DNA of 19,224 nt from Armatimonadota bacterium (GTDB lineage: Bacteria > Sysuimicrobiota > Sysuimicrobiia > Sysuimicrobiales > VGFF01), in the NCBI GenBank assembly GCA_016868955.1, contig VGFF01000031.1:1-19224 (forward strand), written 5' to 3'. Of this stretch, positions 1-8,452 are shown one piece after another. Made by a program: the position numbers and the translations under genes. The number at the start of each line of letters is the position of its first letter. Position 1 is the first letter of the stretch. The notes under the pieces are model-generated. The model saw only the letters and a program-made list of their open reading frames with translations. It did not search any database and was not told where the DNA came from.

Positions 1-507
1 CCGACGGTCACCGCCGGCAACGCGCCCGGCTTGAACACCGGCTCCTCGGCGATGGTGCTGATGGCGACGAGCGAAGCGGAGAAGCGCGGCAAGACGCCGA
101 TCGCGACGCTGATCTCGTGGGCGATGGCCTCCGGCCACCCTGACCACATCGCGTCGATTCCGGCGACTTCGGCGAAGCTCGCGCTCGACCGCGCCGGCTT
201 GTCGATCGACGACATCGACCTCATCGAGATCAACGAGGCGTTCGCGGCGGTGCCGATCGTCTCGACGTTGCTGCTCGCAGGCCAGAACCGTGACAAGGCC
301 GAGCGGATTCGCGAGAAGACGAACGTCAACGGCGGCGCGATCGCGCTCGGCCATCCCACGGGCGCGACCGCGGCGCGCATGGTGATGACGCTCGTCTACG
401 AGCTGCGGCGCCGAAAGGCCGCGAACGGCAACGGCCGCCCCTACTACGGGCTAGCGACGCTGTGCGGCGGCATCGGCGAGGGCGAAGCCGTCATCGTACG
501 CGTCTAG
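1..507 (+). CDS. Thiolase (acetyl-CoA C-acyltransferase), C-terminal part, 5' end outside window
   Basis: Thiolases cleave a 3-oxoacyl-CoA with CoA, or run the reverse condensation, in the cytoplasm. The frame is open from base 1, so the gene starts upstream and about 168 C-terminal codons are seen. Visible family marks are NAPGLNTGSSA near the start, the NEAFA motif (about residues 78-82 of the visible part), the GHPTGATAA motif with its catalytic His at 352-354, and the CGGIGEG motif with its catalytic Cys at 463-465. The N-terminal nucleophilic Cys lies outside the window. The stop is TAG at 505-507, 41 nt before the next start, so it is probably co-transcribed with the genes below. It would supply the final thiolytic step of the pathway encoded here. 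The family call is secure but the substrate is not. A biosynthetic acetoacetyl-CoA thiolase is the main alternative. Confidence 0.93.
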   Translation, partial: PTVTAGNAPGLNTGSSAMVLMATSEAEKRGKTPIATLISWAMASGHPDHIASIPATSAKLALDRAGLSIDDIDLIEINEAFAAVPIVSTLLLAGQNRDKAERIREKTNVNGGAIALGHPTGATAARMVMTLVYELRRRKAANGNGRPYYGLATLCGGIGEGEAVIVRV

Positions 508-548
508 TTCGGCATCCGCGTCTATTTCCGCGACAAGGAGATCGATCG

Positions 549-1910
549 ATGAAGAAGATCCGAATCGGCAACGGCTCGGCATATTGGGGCGACATGCTCG
601 AGCCCGCGATCGAGCTGGCCGACAAAGGCAACCTCAACTACCTCGGCCTCGACCACCTAGCCGAGCTGACGCTGGCGATCCTGCAGCGCATGAAGGCGAA
701 GAACCCCGAGGAAGGCTATATCTCCGACCTCATCCCCTGGACGGAAGCGCTCTTGCCGCACACGCGCAAGAACGGCGTGAAGATGGTCACGAACGCCGGC
801 GGCGCGAACCCGGAAGGCGGCGCCCGAAAGGTCATCGAGCTGGCGCGGCGCATGGGTCACGAGGGCATGAAGATCGGCGTCGTCTCCGGCGACGACGTCT
901 TGCCGAAGCTCGCCGAGTACGAGCAGCAGGGCTTCACTTTCAAGAACCTCGACACGGGCGAAGAGGGGCTCGATCGCATCCGCAAGGACATCGTCGCCGC
1001 CAACACCTACGTCGGGTCGGAAGGCATCCTGGAAGCGCTGCGCGGCGGGGCCGAGATGGTCATCACCGGCCGCGTCTCCGACAGCGCGCTCGCCGTCGGC
1101 CCGATCATGCACGAGTTCGGCTGGACGTTCGAGAAGCCCGACTGGAACAAGATCGGCGCCGCGATCACGGCCGGCCACATCATCGAGTGCGCCTGCTTCT
1201 GCACCGGCGGTGGATCGGGGCAGTGGCGCGAGGCGAAGGAAGCGTGGCGCATCGGCTTTCCGATCGCGGAATTCCGAGAAGACGGCAACGTGCTGATCAC
1301 GAAGGTCCCCGGCAGCGGCGGAATCGTCAACGAGTGGACGGTCAAGGAGCAGCTGTCGTACGAGGTCAACGATCCGTTTAACTACTACATGCCGGACGGC
1401 ATCGCCGACTACACGAACCTGCGCGTCGCGCAAACCGGACCCGATCAGGTGCGCGTCACCGGCATGGGCGGCAAGCCGCGCCCCGACACGTTGAAGGTCT
1501 GCATCGGCTACCGTAACGGGTTCGTCGCCGAAGGGCTGCTGCTGTTCTCCTGGCCCGACGCCCTGGAGAAGGCGAAGCGCTCCGAGGAGATCGTGCGCAA
1601 GCGCTTGGAGCTGCTTGGTGTCAAGCCAGTGGATCTGCGCTTCGACTACGTCGGCCTCAACGCACTGCACGGCAGCGTCTCGGGTCCGCCGCCGGCCGAG
1701 GTTCAGGAAGTCGGCCTGCGCTTGGCCGCCCGCTGCCGCACCGCGGAAGAAGCGGACGTCGTGCGCCGCGAGGCGACGCACCTGTGGACGCTCGGCGGTG
1801 TCGGCACCGCGTTCGGCGTGCCGGTCCGCCCGCGACCGATCGTGTCGCTGTGGCCAACACTGATTCCGCGTGACGCCGTACGGCAAGTCGTCTCGGTGGA
1901 GACGGTCTGA
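549..1910 (+). CDS. AtuA-family protein (acyclic terpene utilization, DUF1446)
   Basis: The 453-aa protein begins MKKIRIGNGSAYWGDM, the usual start of the DUF1446/AtuA core, and continues with family-like stretches VTNAGGANPEGGARK and GGAEMVITGRVSDSAL. I chose ATG 549 because AAGGAG (535-540) lies 8 nt upstream; an earlier in-frame ATG at 462 is buried in the thiolase gene. AtuA is needed for growth on citronellol/geraniol in Pseudomonas and is habitually linked to acyl-CoA carboxylases, but its reaction is not established. Many AtuA proteins carry an extra C-terminal domain. Here that domain is absent and a matching small protein is encoded at 3148-3465. The gene is followed one base later by the crotonase start. 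The family assignment is firm; the function is inferred only from context. Confidence 0.9.
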   Translation: MKKIRIGNGSAYWGDMLEPAIELADKGNLNYLGLDHLAELTLAILQRMKAKNPEEGYISDLIPWTEALLPHTRKNGVKMVTNAGGANPEGGARKVIELARRMGHEGMKIGVVSGDDVLPKLAEYEQQGFTFKNLDTGEEGLDRIRKDIVAANTYVGSEGILEALRGGAEMVITGRVSDSALAVGPIMHEFGWTFEKPDWNKIGAAITAGHIIECACFCTGGGSGQWREAKEAWRIGFPIAEFREDGNVLITKVPGSGGIVNEWTVKEQLSYEVNDPFNYYMPDGIADYTNLRVAQTGPDQVRVTGMGGKPRPDTLKVCIGYRNGFVAEGLLLFSWPDALEKAKRSEEIVRKRLELLGVKPVDLRFDYVGLNALHGSVSGPPPAEVQEVGLRLAARCRTAEEADVVRREATHLWTLGGVGTAFGVPVRPRPIVSLWPTLIPRDAVRQVVSVETV

Positions 1911-1911
1911 C

Positions 1912-2688
1912 GTGAGCGATACGACGATCACGACGCGCCTCGACGGACGCGTGGCGCGCATCACCCTGGACGCGCCGCGCCAGCGCAACGCGCTGACTTA
2001 CGACACGCTACGCCAACTGATCGCGGCGCTGCGCGAGGCGAACGCCGACGACAACGTCCGCGCCGTGCTGCTGTCCGGCGCCGGCGGCAACTTCTCGGCC
2101 GGCGCGAACCTCAAGGAGTTCCAGGCCGAGCTGGCCGAGCCGCTGTCCTACCACTGGGGCAGCGCCGACCTTTGGCAGGAGCTGTTCACGTTGCTGCCAT
2201 CGATGGGCAAGCCGGTCGTGGCGGCCGTCGCCGGCAACGCGCTGGCTGGCGGCTGCGGCTTGGTGGCCGCCGCCGACGTCGCGATCGCGGCCGACGACGC
2301 GAAGTTCGGCCTGACCGAGATCCGCATCGGCTTGTTTCCGCTGATCGTGCTGCCGGCGATGCGCCGCGCGATCGGCGACCGCGCGACGCGGCACTTGGCG
2401 CTCACCGGCGAGGTCATCGACGCGGCGGAAGCGCTGCGCCTCGGCCTCGTCAGCCGTATCGTCGCCGCCGACAAGCTCGAAGAGGCGGCGACGGCCGTCG
2501 CGGCGGAGATGGCGAGGCGCAGCGCCGAGGCGCTGCGCCTCGGCAAGCACATCCTCAACGAGACGGGGGAGATGACGTACGCGCAGGCCCTCGCGTTCGG
2601 GCGCAACGTCCGCGCCATTTACTTGAAGAGCGAAGGGTTATCAGAAGGCATCGCTGCCTTCCTCGAGAAGCGCGCGCCCCGCTGGTAG
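1912..2688 (+). CDS. Enoyl-CoA hydratase/isomerase (crotonase) family protein
   Basis: This 258-aa crotonase is of normal length. The GTG at 1912 is the likely start: it follows the AtuA stop by one base and has GGTGGAG (1895-1901) upstream, and the homologous part begins right after it. The oxyanion-hole segment GAGGNFSAGANLKEF and the second glycine-rich segment AGNALAGGCGL are both present. Of the two catalytic glutamates of classical hydratases, the first is Gly here (residue 116, in GGCGL). The second is kept (Glu136, in LTEIRIGLFP). This pattern occurs among divergent hydratases, so the exact reaction is open. A methylglutaconyl-CoA or isohexenylglutaconyl-CoA hydratase role beside the carboxylase would fit leucine- or terpene-type degradation, but that is inference. 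Confidence 0.92.
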   Translation: MSDTTITTRLDGRVARITLDAPRQRNALTYDTLRQLIAALREANADDNVRAVLLSGAGGNFSAGANLKEFQAELAEPLSYHWGSADLWQELFTLLPSMGKPVVAAVAGNALAGGCGLVAAADVAIAADDAKFGLTEIRIGLFPLIVLPAMRRAIGDRATRHLALTGEVIDAAEALRLGLVSRIVAADKLEEAATAVAAEMARRSAEALRLGKHILNETGEMTYAQALAFGRNVRAIYLKSEGLSEGIAAFLEKRAPRW

Positions 2689-2699
2689 GAGGAAGAGTC

Positions 2700-3140
2700 A
2701 TGCCCGACCGGTTCTTCGAGGAGTACGAGATCGGCGAACGCTGGCGGACGCGCGGCCGAACGGTCACCGAAGCCGACGTCGTCAACTTCGCCGGCATCAG
2801 CGGCGATTTCTTCCCGCTGCACATGGACGCGGAGTACGCGAAGGGCACGCGGTTCGGGCATCGCATCGCGCACGGGATGCTGACGCTGTCGATGGCGACT
2901 GGCCTGGTGCCAGCCGATCCCGAAAAGGTCGAGGCATTCTACGGCATGGACGCGGTGCGGTTCGTGCGGCCCGTGTTCATCGGTGACACCGTGCACGTCG
3001 AGATGGAGGTCGCTGGCAAGACGTCGCGCGACGACGGCAGCGGCGTCGTCGACTTCAAGCAGACGGTCGTGAACCAGCAGGGGAAAGCGGTCTTGACGAA
3101 CCAGTACAGGCTGTTGATTCGCAAGCGTCCCAAGGAGTGA
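2700..3140 (+). CDS. MaoC-family (hotdog-fold) dehydratase
   Basis: This 146-aa single-domain protein of the MaoC/R-specific enoyl-CoA hydratase family adds water to 2-enoyl-CoA thioesters. Start ATG 2700 is set by a very good AGGAGG (2687-2692) that overlaps the crotonase stop. The hydratase-2 motif is seen as SGDFFPLHMDAEYA, with the catalytic Asp36 and His41 retained. The usual Asn two residues after the Asp is Phe. The following FGHRIAHGML matches the substrate-tunnel helix of the family. A crotonase and a MaoC hydratase side by side suggests two successive or stereochemically different hydrations in one pathway. The family is secure and the substrate is unknown. Confidence 0.92.
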   Translation: MPDRFFEEYEIGERWRTRGRTVTEADVVNFAGISGDFFPLHMDAEYAKGTRFGHRIAHGMLTLSMATGLVPADPEKVEAFYGMDAVRFVRPVFIGDTVHVEMEVAGKTSRDDGSGVVDFKQTVVNQQGKAVLTNQYRLLIRKRPKE

Positions 3141-3147
3141 CCGGACG

Positions 3148-3465
3148 ATGAAGAAAGTGAAGCTCAAGGACTTGGCGTACACGCGGTCGGGCGATAAGGG
3201 CGACCACTGCACTGTCGGCCTGCTCGCGTTCAACAGGGACAACTACGAGATCCTCCGCAAGCACGTGACACAGGAGCGCGTGAAGGCGTTCTTCGGCGAC
3301 ATGGTGCGCGGCCCCGTGAAGATCTACGAGCTGCCGAACCTCAACATCGTGCACTTGGTGCTGCACAACGCGCTCGGCGGCGGCGCGACGCGCACGCTGC
3401 GCTTCGATCAAACCGGCAAATCCATGGGCACGGCGTTGCTGCGCATGGAAATCGAGGTGGCGTAG
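3148..3465 (+). CDS. AtuA C-terminal-type (ferredoxin-like fold) domain protein
   Basis: The 105-aa protein contains AYTRSGDKGDHCTVGLLAF, the hallmark segment of the small domain found at the C-terminus of long AtuA proteins, and ends with HNALGGGATRTLRFDQTGKS and the typical short tail. Here the domain stands alone, encoded 1.2 kb downstream of the AtuA core, with two hydratase genes between. Start ATG 3148 has AAGGAG (3132-3137) overlapping the MaoC stop. It most likely pairs physically with the 549-1910 product. Despite the fold name, no iron-sulfur cysteine motif is visible. The next gene begins 2 nt after its TAG stop. Function is inferred from family and context. Confidence 0.88.
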   Translation: MKKVKLKDLAYTRSGDKGDHCTVGLLAFNRDNYEILRKHVTQERVKAFFGDMVRGPVKIYELPNLNIVHLVLHNALGGGATRTLRFDQTGKSMGTALLRMEIEVA

Positions 3466-3467
3466 AC

Positions 3468-5015
3468 GTGGACAAGAAGGTCCAGACCGCGCACCAGATG
3501 ACCGAGACGCTGCTGCAGAAGCGGGCGTGGGTCACCAAGGGCGGCGATCCCAAGTATCACGCGCAGCTCGAGCAGCAGAACAAGATCTTCGTGCGCGATC
3601 GGCTGAAGATGTTGCTCGATCCCGACTCGTTCGTCGAGGACGGCATGCTGACGCGATCTCAGGACAACCTGCCCGCCGACGCGGTCGTCTGCGGCTTCGG
3701 ACGCATCGACGGCCGCCAGGTCGCGATCATCGCGAACGACATCACCGTCAAGGCCGGCACGTGGGGCCGCAAGACGTACCAGAAGATGACGTACACGCAG
3801 CAGAAGGCCGACCAGATTGGTATTCCTCTGATCTACCTCGTGGACTCGGCGGGCGCGCGCCTCGACGAGCAGCACTTCTGCTACGCCGGCCACGACGCGA
3901 TGGGCAACATCTTCTACAACCAGATCCAGTACTCGGGGCGTATCCCGCAGATCTGCGTGTTGTTCGGCCCGTCGCCGGCGGGTTCTGCCTACGTGCCGGC
4001 GCTGTGCGACATCACGATCATGGTCGACAAGAACGTCTCCGCCTACCTTGGGTCGCCGCGCATGGCCGAGATGGTCATCCGCGAGAAGGTCACGCTCGAG
4101 GAGATGGGTGGCGCACGCATGCACTGCACGGTCAGCGGCCTCGGCGACGTGTTGTGCAATAGCGACGAAGAGGCGCTCATGGCCTGCCGCAAATACCTGT
4201 CGTTCTTCCCGCAGAACTGGCAGCAGCCGGCGCCGCTCGTCGACGCGCGAGAGCCGATCGCCGGAAAGGCGATCGAGCAGATCGTGCCCGTGCACCAGGG
4301 CTTGCCGTTCGACATGAAGGACCTCATCCACCGCGTCATCGACGAGGAGTCGTGGTTTGAGATCAAGGCGCTGTTCGCGCAGGAGCTCGTCACCGGGCTG
4401 GCGCGCATCGGCGGCCGGTCGATCGGCATCGTCGCCAACCAGCCGAAGGTCAAGGGCGGTGTGTTGTTCGTCGACTCCTCGGACAAGGCGGCGCGGTTCG
4501 TCTGGCTGTGCAACGCGTTCAACATCCCGCTGTTGTTCCTCTGCGACATCTCCGGGTTCATGATCGGGTCGCACGTCGAGAAGCAAGGCATCATCCGGCA
4601 CGGCGCCAAGATGCTGTTCGCGGTCGCCGAGGCGAAGGTGCCGCGCATCTGCGTCATCGTCCGCAAGGCTTACGGCGGCGGCTACCTGGCGATGTCCGGC
4701 AACCCGATGCAGCCCGACTGCACGATCGCGCTGCAGACGGCGCGGCCGGCGGTCATGGGCCCCGAAGCCGCGATCAACGCCGTCTACTACAACAAAATCA
4801 TGGAGCTGCCGGAAGACGAGCGCGAAGCGTACATCGCACACAAGCGACGCGAGTACGAGGAGAACATCGACCCGTATTCGATCGCGTCCGAGTTCTTCAT
4901 CGAGGACATCATCCCCGGATCGGATCTGCGACACGAGCTGATCGCGCGATTCGCGATCTACGCGAACAAGAAGTGGGAGCGGTTGGAGCGGCGCAACGGC
5001 GTCATGCCCGTGTAG
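3468..5015 (+). CDS. Acyl-CoA carboxylase beta subunit (carboxyltransferase)
   Basis: This 515-aa carboxyltransferase moves CO2 from carboxybiotin to an acyl-CoA. Start is GTG 3468, with GAGG (3454-3457) upstream. The N-terminal half shows YLVDSAGARLDEQ, PSPAGSAYVPALCD and YLGSPRMAEMVI. The C-terminal half shows ADVKGGVLF-like VKGGVLFVDSSDKAARFV, LCDISGFMIGS and VRKAYGGGYLAMSG. Length and both crotonase-like halves are complete. The sequence is of the propionyl/methylcrotonyl/geranyl-CoA carboxylase superfamily. I cannot assign the acyl-CoA from motifs alone; AtuA and BCKDH-type neighbours favour a branched acyl-CoA. The matching biotin carboxylase and carrier are encoded 5-6 kb downstream (9989-11590). 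Confidence 0.93.
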   Translation: MDKKVQTAHQMTETLLQKRAWVTKGGDPKYHAQLEQQNKIFVRDRLKMLLDPDSFVEDGMLTRSQDNLPADAVVCGFGRIDGRQVAIIANDITVKAGTWGRKTYQKMTYTQQKADQIGIPLIYLVDSAGARLDEQHFCYAGHDAMGNIFYNQIQYSGRIPQICVLFGPSPAGSAYVPALCDITIMVDKNVSAYLGSPRMAEMVIREKVTLEEMGGARMHCTVSGLGDVLCNSDEEALMACRKYLSFFPQNWQQPAPLVDAREPIAGKAIEQIVPVHQGLPFDMKDLIHRVIDEESWFEIKALFAQELVTGLARIGGRSIGIVANQPKVKGGVLFVDSSDKAARFVWLCNAFNIPLLFLCDISGFMIGSHVEKQGIIRHGAKMLFAVAEAKVPRICVIVRKAYGGGYLAMSGNPMQPDCTIALQTARPAVMGPEAAINAVYYNKIMELPEDEREAYIAHKRREYEENIDPYSIASEFFIEDIIPGSDLRHELIARFAIYANKKWERLERRNGVMPV

Positions 5016-5071
5016 TCTGTCTCCGCGCTCGCCCGGTCGGACCACGAAGACGCACGGAGACGAGGGTGCCC

Positions 5072-6163
5072 ATGAAGACTATGCCCAATCAGATCGACTT
5101 CGGCGGCGTGCTGGTCGACGCGCCGCCGCCGGTGCAATTGCTCGACACGGCCGGCAACCTGCGCGCCGACCAGCCGCCGATGACCGACGAGCAAGCGATG
5201 GAAGGTCTGCGCGCGCTCCTGCTCGGCCGCCGGTTCGACGAGCTGTGCATCCTGCTGCAGCGGCGCGGCCAGATGGTGACGCTCGCGCCCGGCATCGGTC
5301 AGGAGGCGTGCACGGTCGGCAGCGCGATGGCGCTGCGCCGCGACCGCGACTGGTTCATCCCGCAGTATCGAGAAGCCGCCGGCCAGCTCTACCACGGACT
5401 GCCGCTCGTGCAGGCGTTCCTCTGGCACATGGGCAGCCCGATCGGGTTCGCGATCCCAGAGGGCGTGAAGATGATGCCGTTCAACGCCGGCGTCGCCGGT
5501 CACGTGCCGCACGCGGTCGGCATCGCCTGGGGACTGAAGCAGCAGAAGAAGGACGGCGTGACCATCGCGCACTTCGGCGACGGGGCGACGTCGCAAGGCG
5601 ACTTCTACGAGGCCGCGAACCTCGCCGGCGTCGTCAAGGCGCCGGTCATCCTGTTCTGCCAGAACAACGAGTGGGCGATCTCGACGCCGCGGTCGCTGCA
5701 GAGCGCCGCGCCGACGCTGGCGCAGAAAGCCGCCGCCTTCGGCATCCCCGGCATCCAGATCGACGGCAACGACCTGTTCGCCGTCTACGAGGTGACGCGC
5801 CGCGCCGTCGAGCGCGCGCGCGCCGGCGAAGGGCCGACGCTCATCGAAGCGCTGACGTACCGGCTCGGCATCCACACGACGGCCGACGACGCCAGCCGCT
5901 ACGAGCCGTCGCACTTGAAGGAAGACTGGAAGGACCGCGATCCGATCCTGCGGCTGCAACGGCACCTTGAGCGCCGCGGCACGTGGAACGCGAACATCGG
6001 CGAGGCGATGGAGGCCGAGGTGAAGGCGCAGCTCGACGCCGCATGGGCCGACGCGCAGGCGTCGCCGATCCCGAACATCGGCGAGAGCTTCACGAAGGTC
6101 TTCGCCGAGATGACGCCGCGGCTGCGCGAGCAGCAGGCGCAGGCGGAGGGGCACGATGCGTGA
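5072..6163 (+). CDS. 2-oxoacid dehydrogenase E1 alpha subunit (branched-chain type)
   Basis: This 363-aa thiamine-diphosphate-dependent subunit decarboxylates a 2-oxoacid with E1 beta and passes the acyl group to E2. The ThDP/Mg motif runs from GDGATS (residues 169-174) to QNNEW (197-201). The phosphorylation-loop-like segment HTTADDASRY resembles branched-chain (BCKDH) and pyruvate E1 alpha. Start ATG 5072 has GAGGG just upstream; GTG 5066 or ATG 5081 are possible alternatives. The 56-nt gap before it is one of the larger gaps in this part of the cluster and might hold an internal promoter, though no clear one is seen. Its stop overlaps the E1 beta start by 8 nt. Branched-chain specificity is more likely than pyruvate given the carboxylase and hydratase context. 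Confidence 0.93.
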   Translation: MKTMPNQIDFGGVLVDAPPPVQLLDTAGNLRADQPPMTDEQAMEGLRALLLGRRFDELCILLQRRGQMVTLAPGIGQEACTVGSAMALRRDRDWFIPQYREAAGQLYHGLPLVQAFLWHMGSPIGFAIPEGVKMMPFNAGVAGHVPHAVGIAWGLKQQKKDGVTIAHFGDGATSQGDFYEAANLAGVVKAPVILFCQNNEWAISTPRSLQSAAPTLAQKAAAFGIPGIQIDGNDLFAVYEVTRRAVERARAGEGPTLIEALTYRLGIHTTADDASRYEPSHLKEDWKDRDPILRLQRHLERRGTWNANIGEAMEAEVKAQLDAAWADAQASPIPNIGESFTKVFAEMTPRLREQQAQAEGHDA

Positions 6164-7139
6164 GGTCACGATCGTCGAGGCGGTTCGCGAGACCCTTGCC
6201 TACGAGATGGCGCGCGACGAGCGCGTCATGGTGCTCGGCGAGGACGTGGGCAAGACCGGCGGCGTATTCCGAGCCACTGACGGCTTGTACGAGACGTTCG
6301 GACGCGACCGCGTCTTCGACGCGCCGCTCGCCGAGAGCGCGATCATCGGATCGGCGATCGGCTTGGCCGTCTCCGGCATGATCCCCATCGCGGAGATCCA
6401 GTTCATGGGGTTTACGCACAACGCGATGAATCAGATCGCAGAGCACCTGGCGCGCATGCGCTACCGCTCCTGGGGCAGCATGCCGCTGCCGGTGACGATC
6501 CGCACGCCGTACGGCGGCGGCGTCCGCGCGCCGGAGATGCACTCCGACGCGTTCGAGGCGTTCTTCACGCACTGCCCCGGATTGAAGGTCGTCGCGCCGG
6601 CGACACCGGCCGACACGAAGGGCCTGCTGCTGTCGGCGATCCGCGACCCCGACCCGGTAATGGTGCTCGAGCCGCTGCGCGGCTACAGGTTAATCAAGGG
6701 CGAGATGCCCGACGGCGAGTACACCGTGCCGATCGGCAAGGCGCACGTCGCGCGCGAGGGCGCCGACTGCACGATCATCGCCTGGAGCGCTCAGGTCGAG
6801 GTCGCGAAGCGCGCGGCGGAAGAGGCTGATAAGCAGGGCGTCTCCGTCGAGGTCGTCGATCTGCGCACACTCGTGCCGATGGACATGGAGACGGTTTGTG
6901 AATCCGTCGCGAAGACGGGGCGCGTTGTCGTCTTGCAGGAAGCGAACAAGACGAGCGGGTTCGCGGCAGAGGTCATAGCGTCGATCCACGAGGACGATGA
7001 TTGCTTCTACGCGCTGAAGGCGCCGATGGTGCGCGTCTGCGGCCCAGACACGCCGTACCCCGTCCAGTATTTCGAGGAAGAGTACCTCGTGACCCCCGAC
7101 AAGGCGCTGCGCGCGGTGCTGAAGACGGTGAACGCCTGA
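6156..7139 (+). CDS. 2-oxoacid dehydrogenase E1 beta subunit
   Basis: The 327-aa partner of E1 alpha completes the ThDP active site of the decarboxylase. Family segments are VLGEDVGKTGGVFRAT near residue 27, DAPLAESAIIGSAIGLA, EIQFMGFTHNAMNQI, RTPYGGGVRAPEMHSD, and the C-terminal half with VEVVDLRTLVPMDMETV and FAAEVIASI. Start ATG 6156 has GGAGGGG (6145-6151) upstream and overlaps the E1 alpha end, which points to translational coupling of the two subunits. The stop overlaps the E2 start (TGATG). The length is normal for the family, and nothing is missing. Confidence 0.95.
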   Translation: MREVTIVEAVRETLAYEMARDERVMVLGEDVGKTGGVFRATDGLYETFGRDRVFDAPLAESAIIGSAIGLAVSGMIPIAEIQFMGFTHNAMNQIAEHLARMRYRSWGSMPLPVTIRTPYGGGVRAPEMHSDAFEAFFTHCPGLKVVAPATPADTKGLLLSAIRDPDPVMVLEPLRGYRLIKGEMPDGEYTVPIGKAHVAREGADCTIIAWSAQVEVAKRAAEEADKQGVSVEVVDLRTLVPMDMETVCESVAKTGRVVVLQEANKTSGFAAEVIASIHEDDDCFYALKAPMVRVCGPDTPYPVQYFEEEYLVTPDKALRAVLKTVNA

Positions 7140-8452
7140 TGGCTAAGCTCGAGTTCCGCCTGCCCGACGTCGGCGAAGGTCTCGCCGACGTCGAAGTGGT
7201 AAAGTGGCTGGTCGCTCTCGGCGCCGACGCCCGCGAGAACGAGCCACTTGTCGACGTCGAAACGGACAAGGCCGTCGTCACGATCCCGTCGCCGGCGAGC
7301 GGCAAGGTGCTCGCGCACGCGGTGCCCGAAGGAAAGCGGCTCGCGGTTGGCGCCGTGCTGGCGACGATCGAGGTTGAGAGCGAAGCGGCGCTGCGCGCAG
7401 CGGCACCCTCGCACGGCGCCGTCGGCCACGGCAGCGGCGCGACCGCGAGCGTGGCCCCCGCTGCCGGCGTTGAAGATCCCGTCGCGCCGAGTGCGCTGGC
7501 CGGTCCCGTGCGCGCGGCTCCCGCGGTGCGCAAGCTCGCAGCGGAGCTCGGTATTCCCCTCGAAGCGCTTCGCGGCAGCGGCCCGCAGGGCCGCATCATG
7601 TTCGAGGACGTTCGCAACTACGCCGCGAAGGCCGGCGCACCCGTTGCCAAGCCTGTCGCATCTGCGCCAACGCCCGCCGCGCCCGCGATCAGCGTTGCGA
7701 CGGGCGCCAGCGGCGACACGGATCGCGTGCCGCTGCGCGGCGTTCGCCGTCGCGGCGTGGAAGCGATGCTGAAGTCCGTGCAGTCGATCCCGCACGTCAC
7801 CGGCTTCCAGGAGTTCGACGCCAGCGCGCTCGTCGCGCTGCGCTTGCGCCTGCAGCCGCACGCGCAAGCGGCCGGCGTCAAGCTCACGTTCCTGCCGTTC
7901 CTCGTCAAAGCGGCCGTGCGGGCGCTGCAGAAGCATCCCTACTTCAACGCGACCGTCACAGACGACGGCGACGATCCGGCGATTGTCTACAAGAAGTTCT
8001 ACAACACCGGCATCGCTGTCAGCGCGCGGACCGGGCTCGTCGTCGCGGTCATCCATGGCGCTGACAAGCTCGGCCTGCTCGATCTCGCGCGCCGCGCCGA
8101 CGAACTCGCGCAGTCCTGCCGCGCCGGCACCGTGCCGCCGGAAGCGCTGCGCAACGGAACGTTCACGATCACGAATGTTGGGCCGCGCGGCGGCTGGTTT
8201 GCGACGTCGATCATCCGCCACCCCGAAACCGCGATCCTCGGGCTCGGGCGCATCGAGGACCGCGCCGTGGTCCGCGACGGGCAGATCGTGGCGCGGCCCA
8301 TCCTGCCCGTGTCGTTCTCGTTCGACCACCGCGTCGCCGACGGGGAGGAAGCGCTGACGTTCTTCGAAGATCTGCGGCACCTGATCGAGAACCCCGAGGT
8401 GCTCTTGCTCGGCGAGCCGATGTGGCCGGGCGCGATGGGAAGGCCGAGTTGA
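7139..8452 (+). CDS. 2-oxoacid dehydrogenase E2 (dihydrolipoamide acyltransferase)
   Basis: The 437-aa E2 core transfers the acyl group from E1 to CoA. Domain order is complete: a single N-terminal lipoyl domain (about 1-80) with the lipoylated Lys44 in VETDKAVV; an Ala/Pro-rich linker; a peripheral subunit-binding domain (about 123-161, with AVRKLAAELGI and GSGPQGRI); a second linker; and the catalytic acyltransferase domain. The catalytic motif is DHRVADG with His397 and Asp401. The ATG overlaps the E1 beta stop by one base. No E3 (dihydrolipoyl dehydrogenase) is encoded in the window, so it must be shared or lie elsewhere. A single lipoyl domain is typical of branched-chain E2 but is not diagnostic. 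Confidence 0.94.
   Translation: MAKLEFRLPDVGEGLADVEVVKWLVALGADARENEPLVDVETDKAVVTIPSPASGKVLAHAVPEGKRLAVGAVLATIEVESEAALRAAAPSHGAVGHGSGATASVAPAAGVEDPVAPSALAGPVRAAPAVRKLAAELGIPLEALRGSGPQGRIMFEDVRNYAAKAGAPVAKPVASAPTPAAPAISVATGASGDTDRVPLRGVRRRGVEAMLKSVQSIPHVTGFQEFDASALVALRLRLQPHAQAAGVKLTFLPFLVKAAVRALQKHPYFNATVTDDGDDPAIVYKKFYNTGIAVSARTGLVVAVIHGADKLGLLDLARRADELAQSCRAGTVPPEALRNGTFTITNVGPRGGWFATSIIRHPETAILGLGRIEDRAVVRDGQIVARPILPVSFSFDHRVADGEEALTFFEDLRHLIENPEVLLLGEPMWPGAMGRPS

Noticed and set aside
657..5045. Long minus-strand frames opposite the AtuA core and carboxylase beta genes (about 440-545 codons)
   Set aside because: They are rich in Arg, Asp and His with no domain pattern, exact shadows of the strongly coding plus strand in GC-rich DNA.
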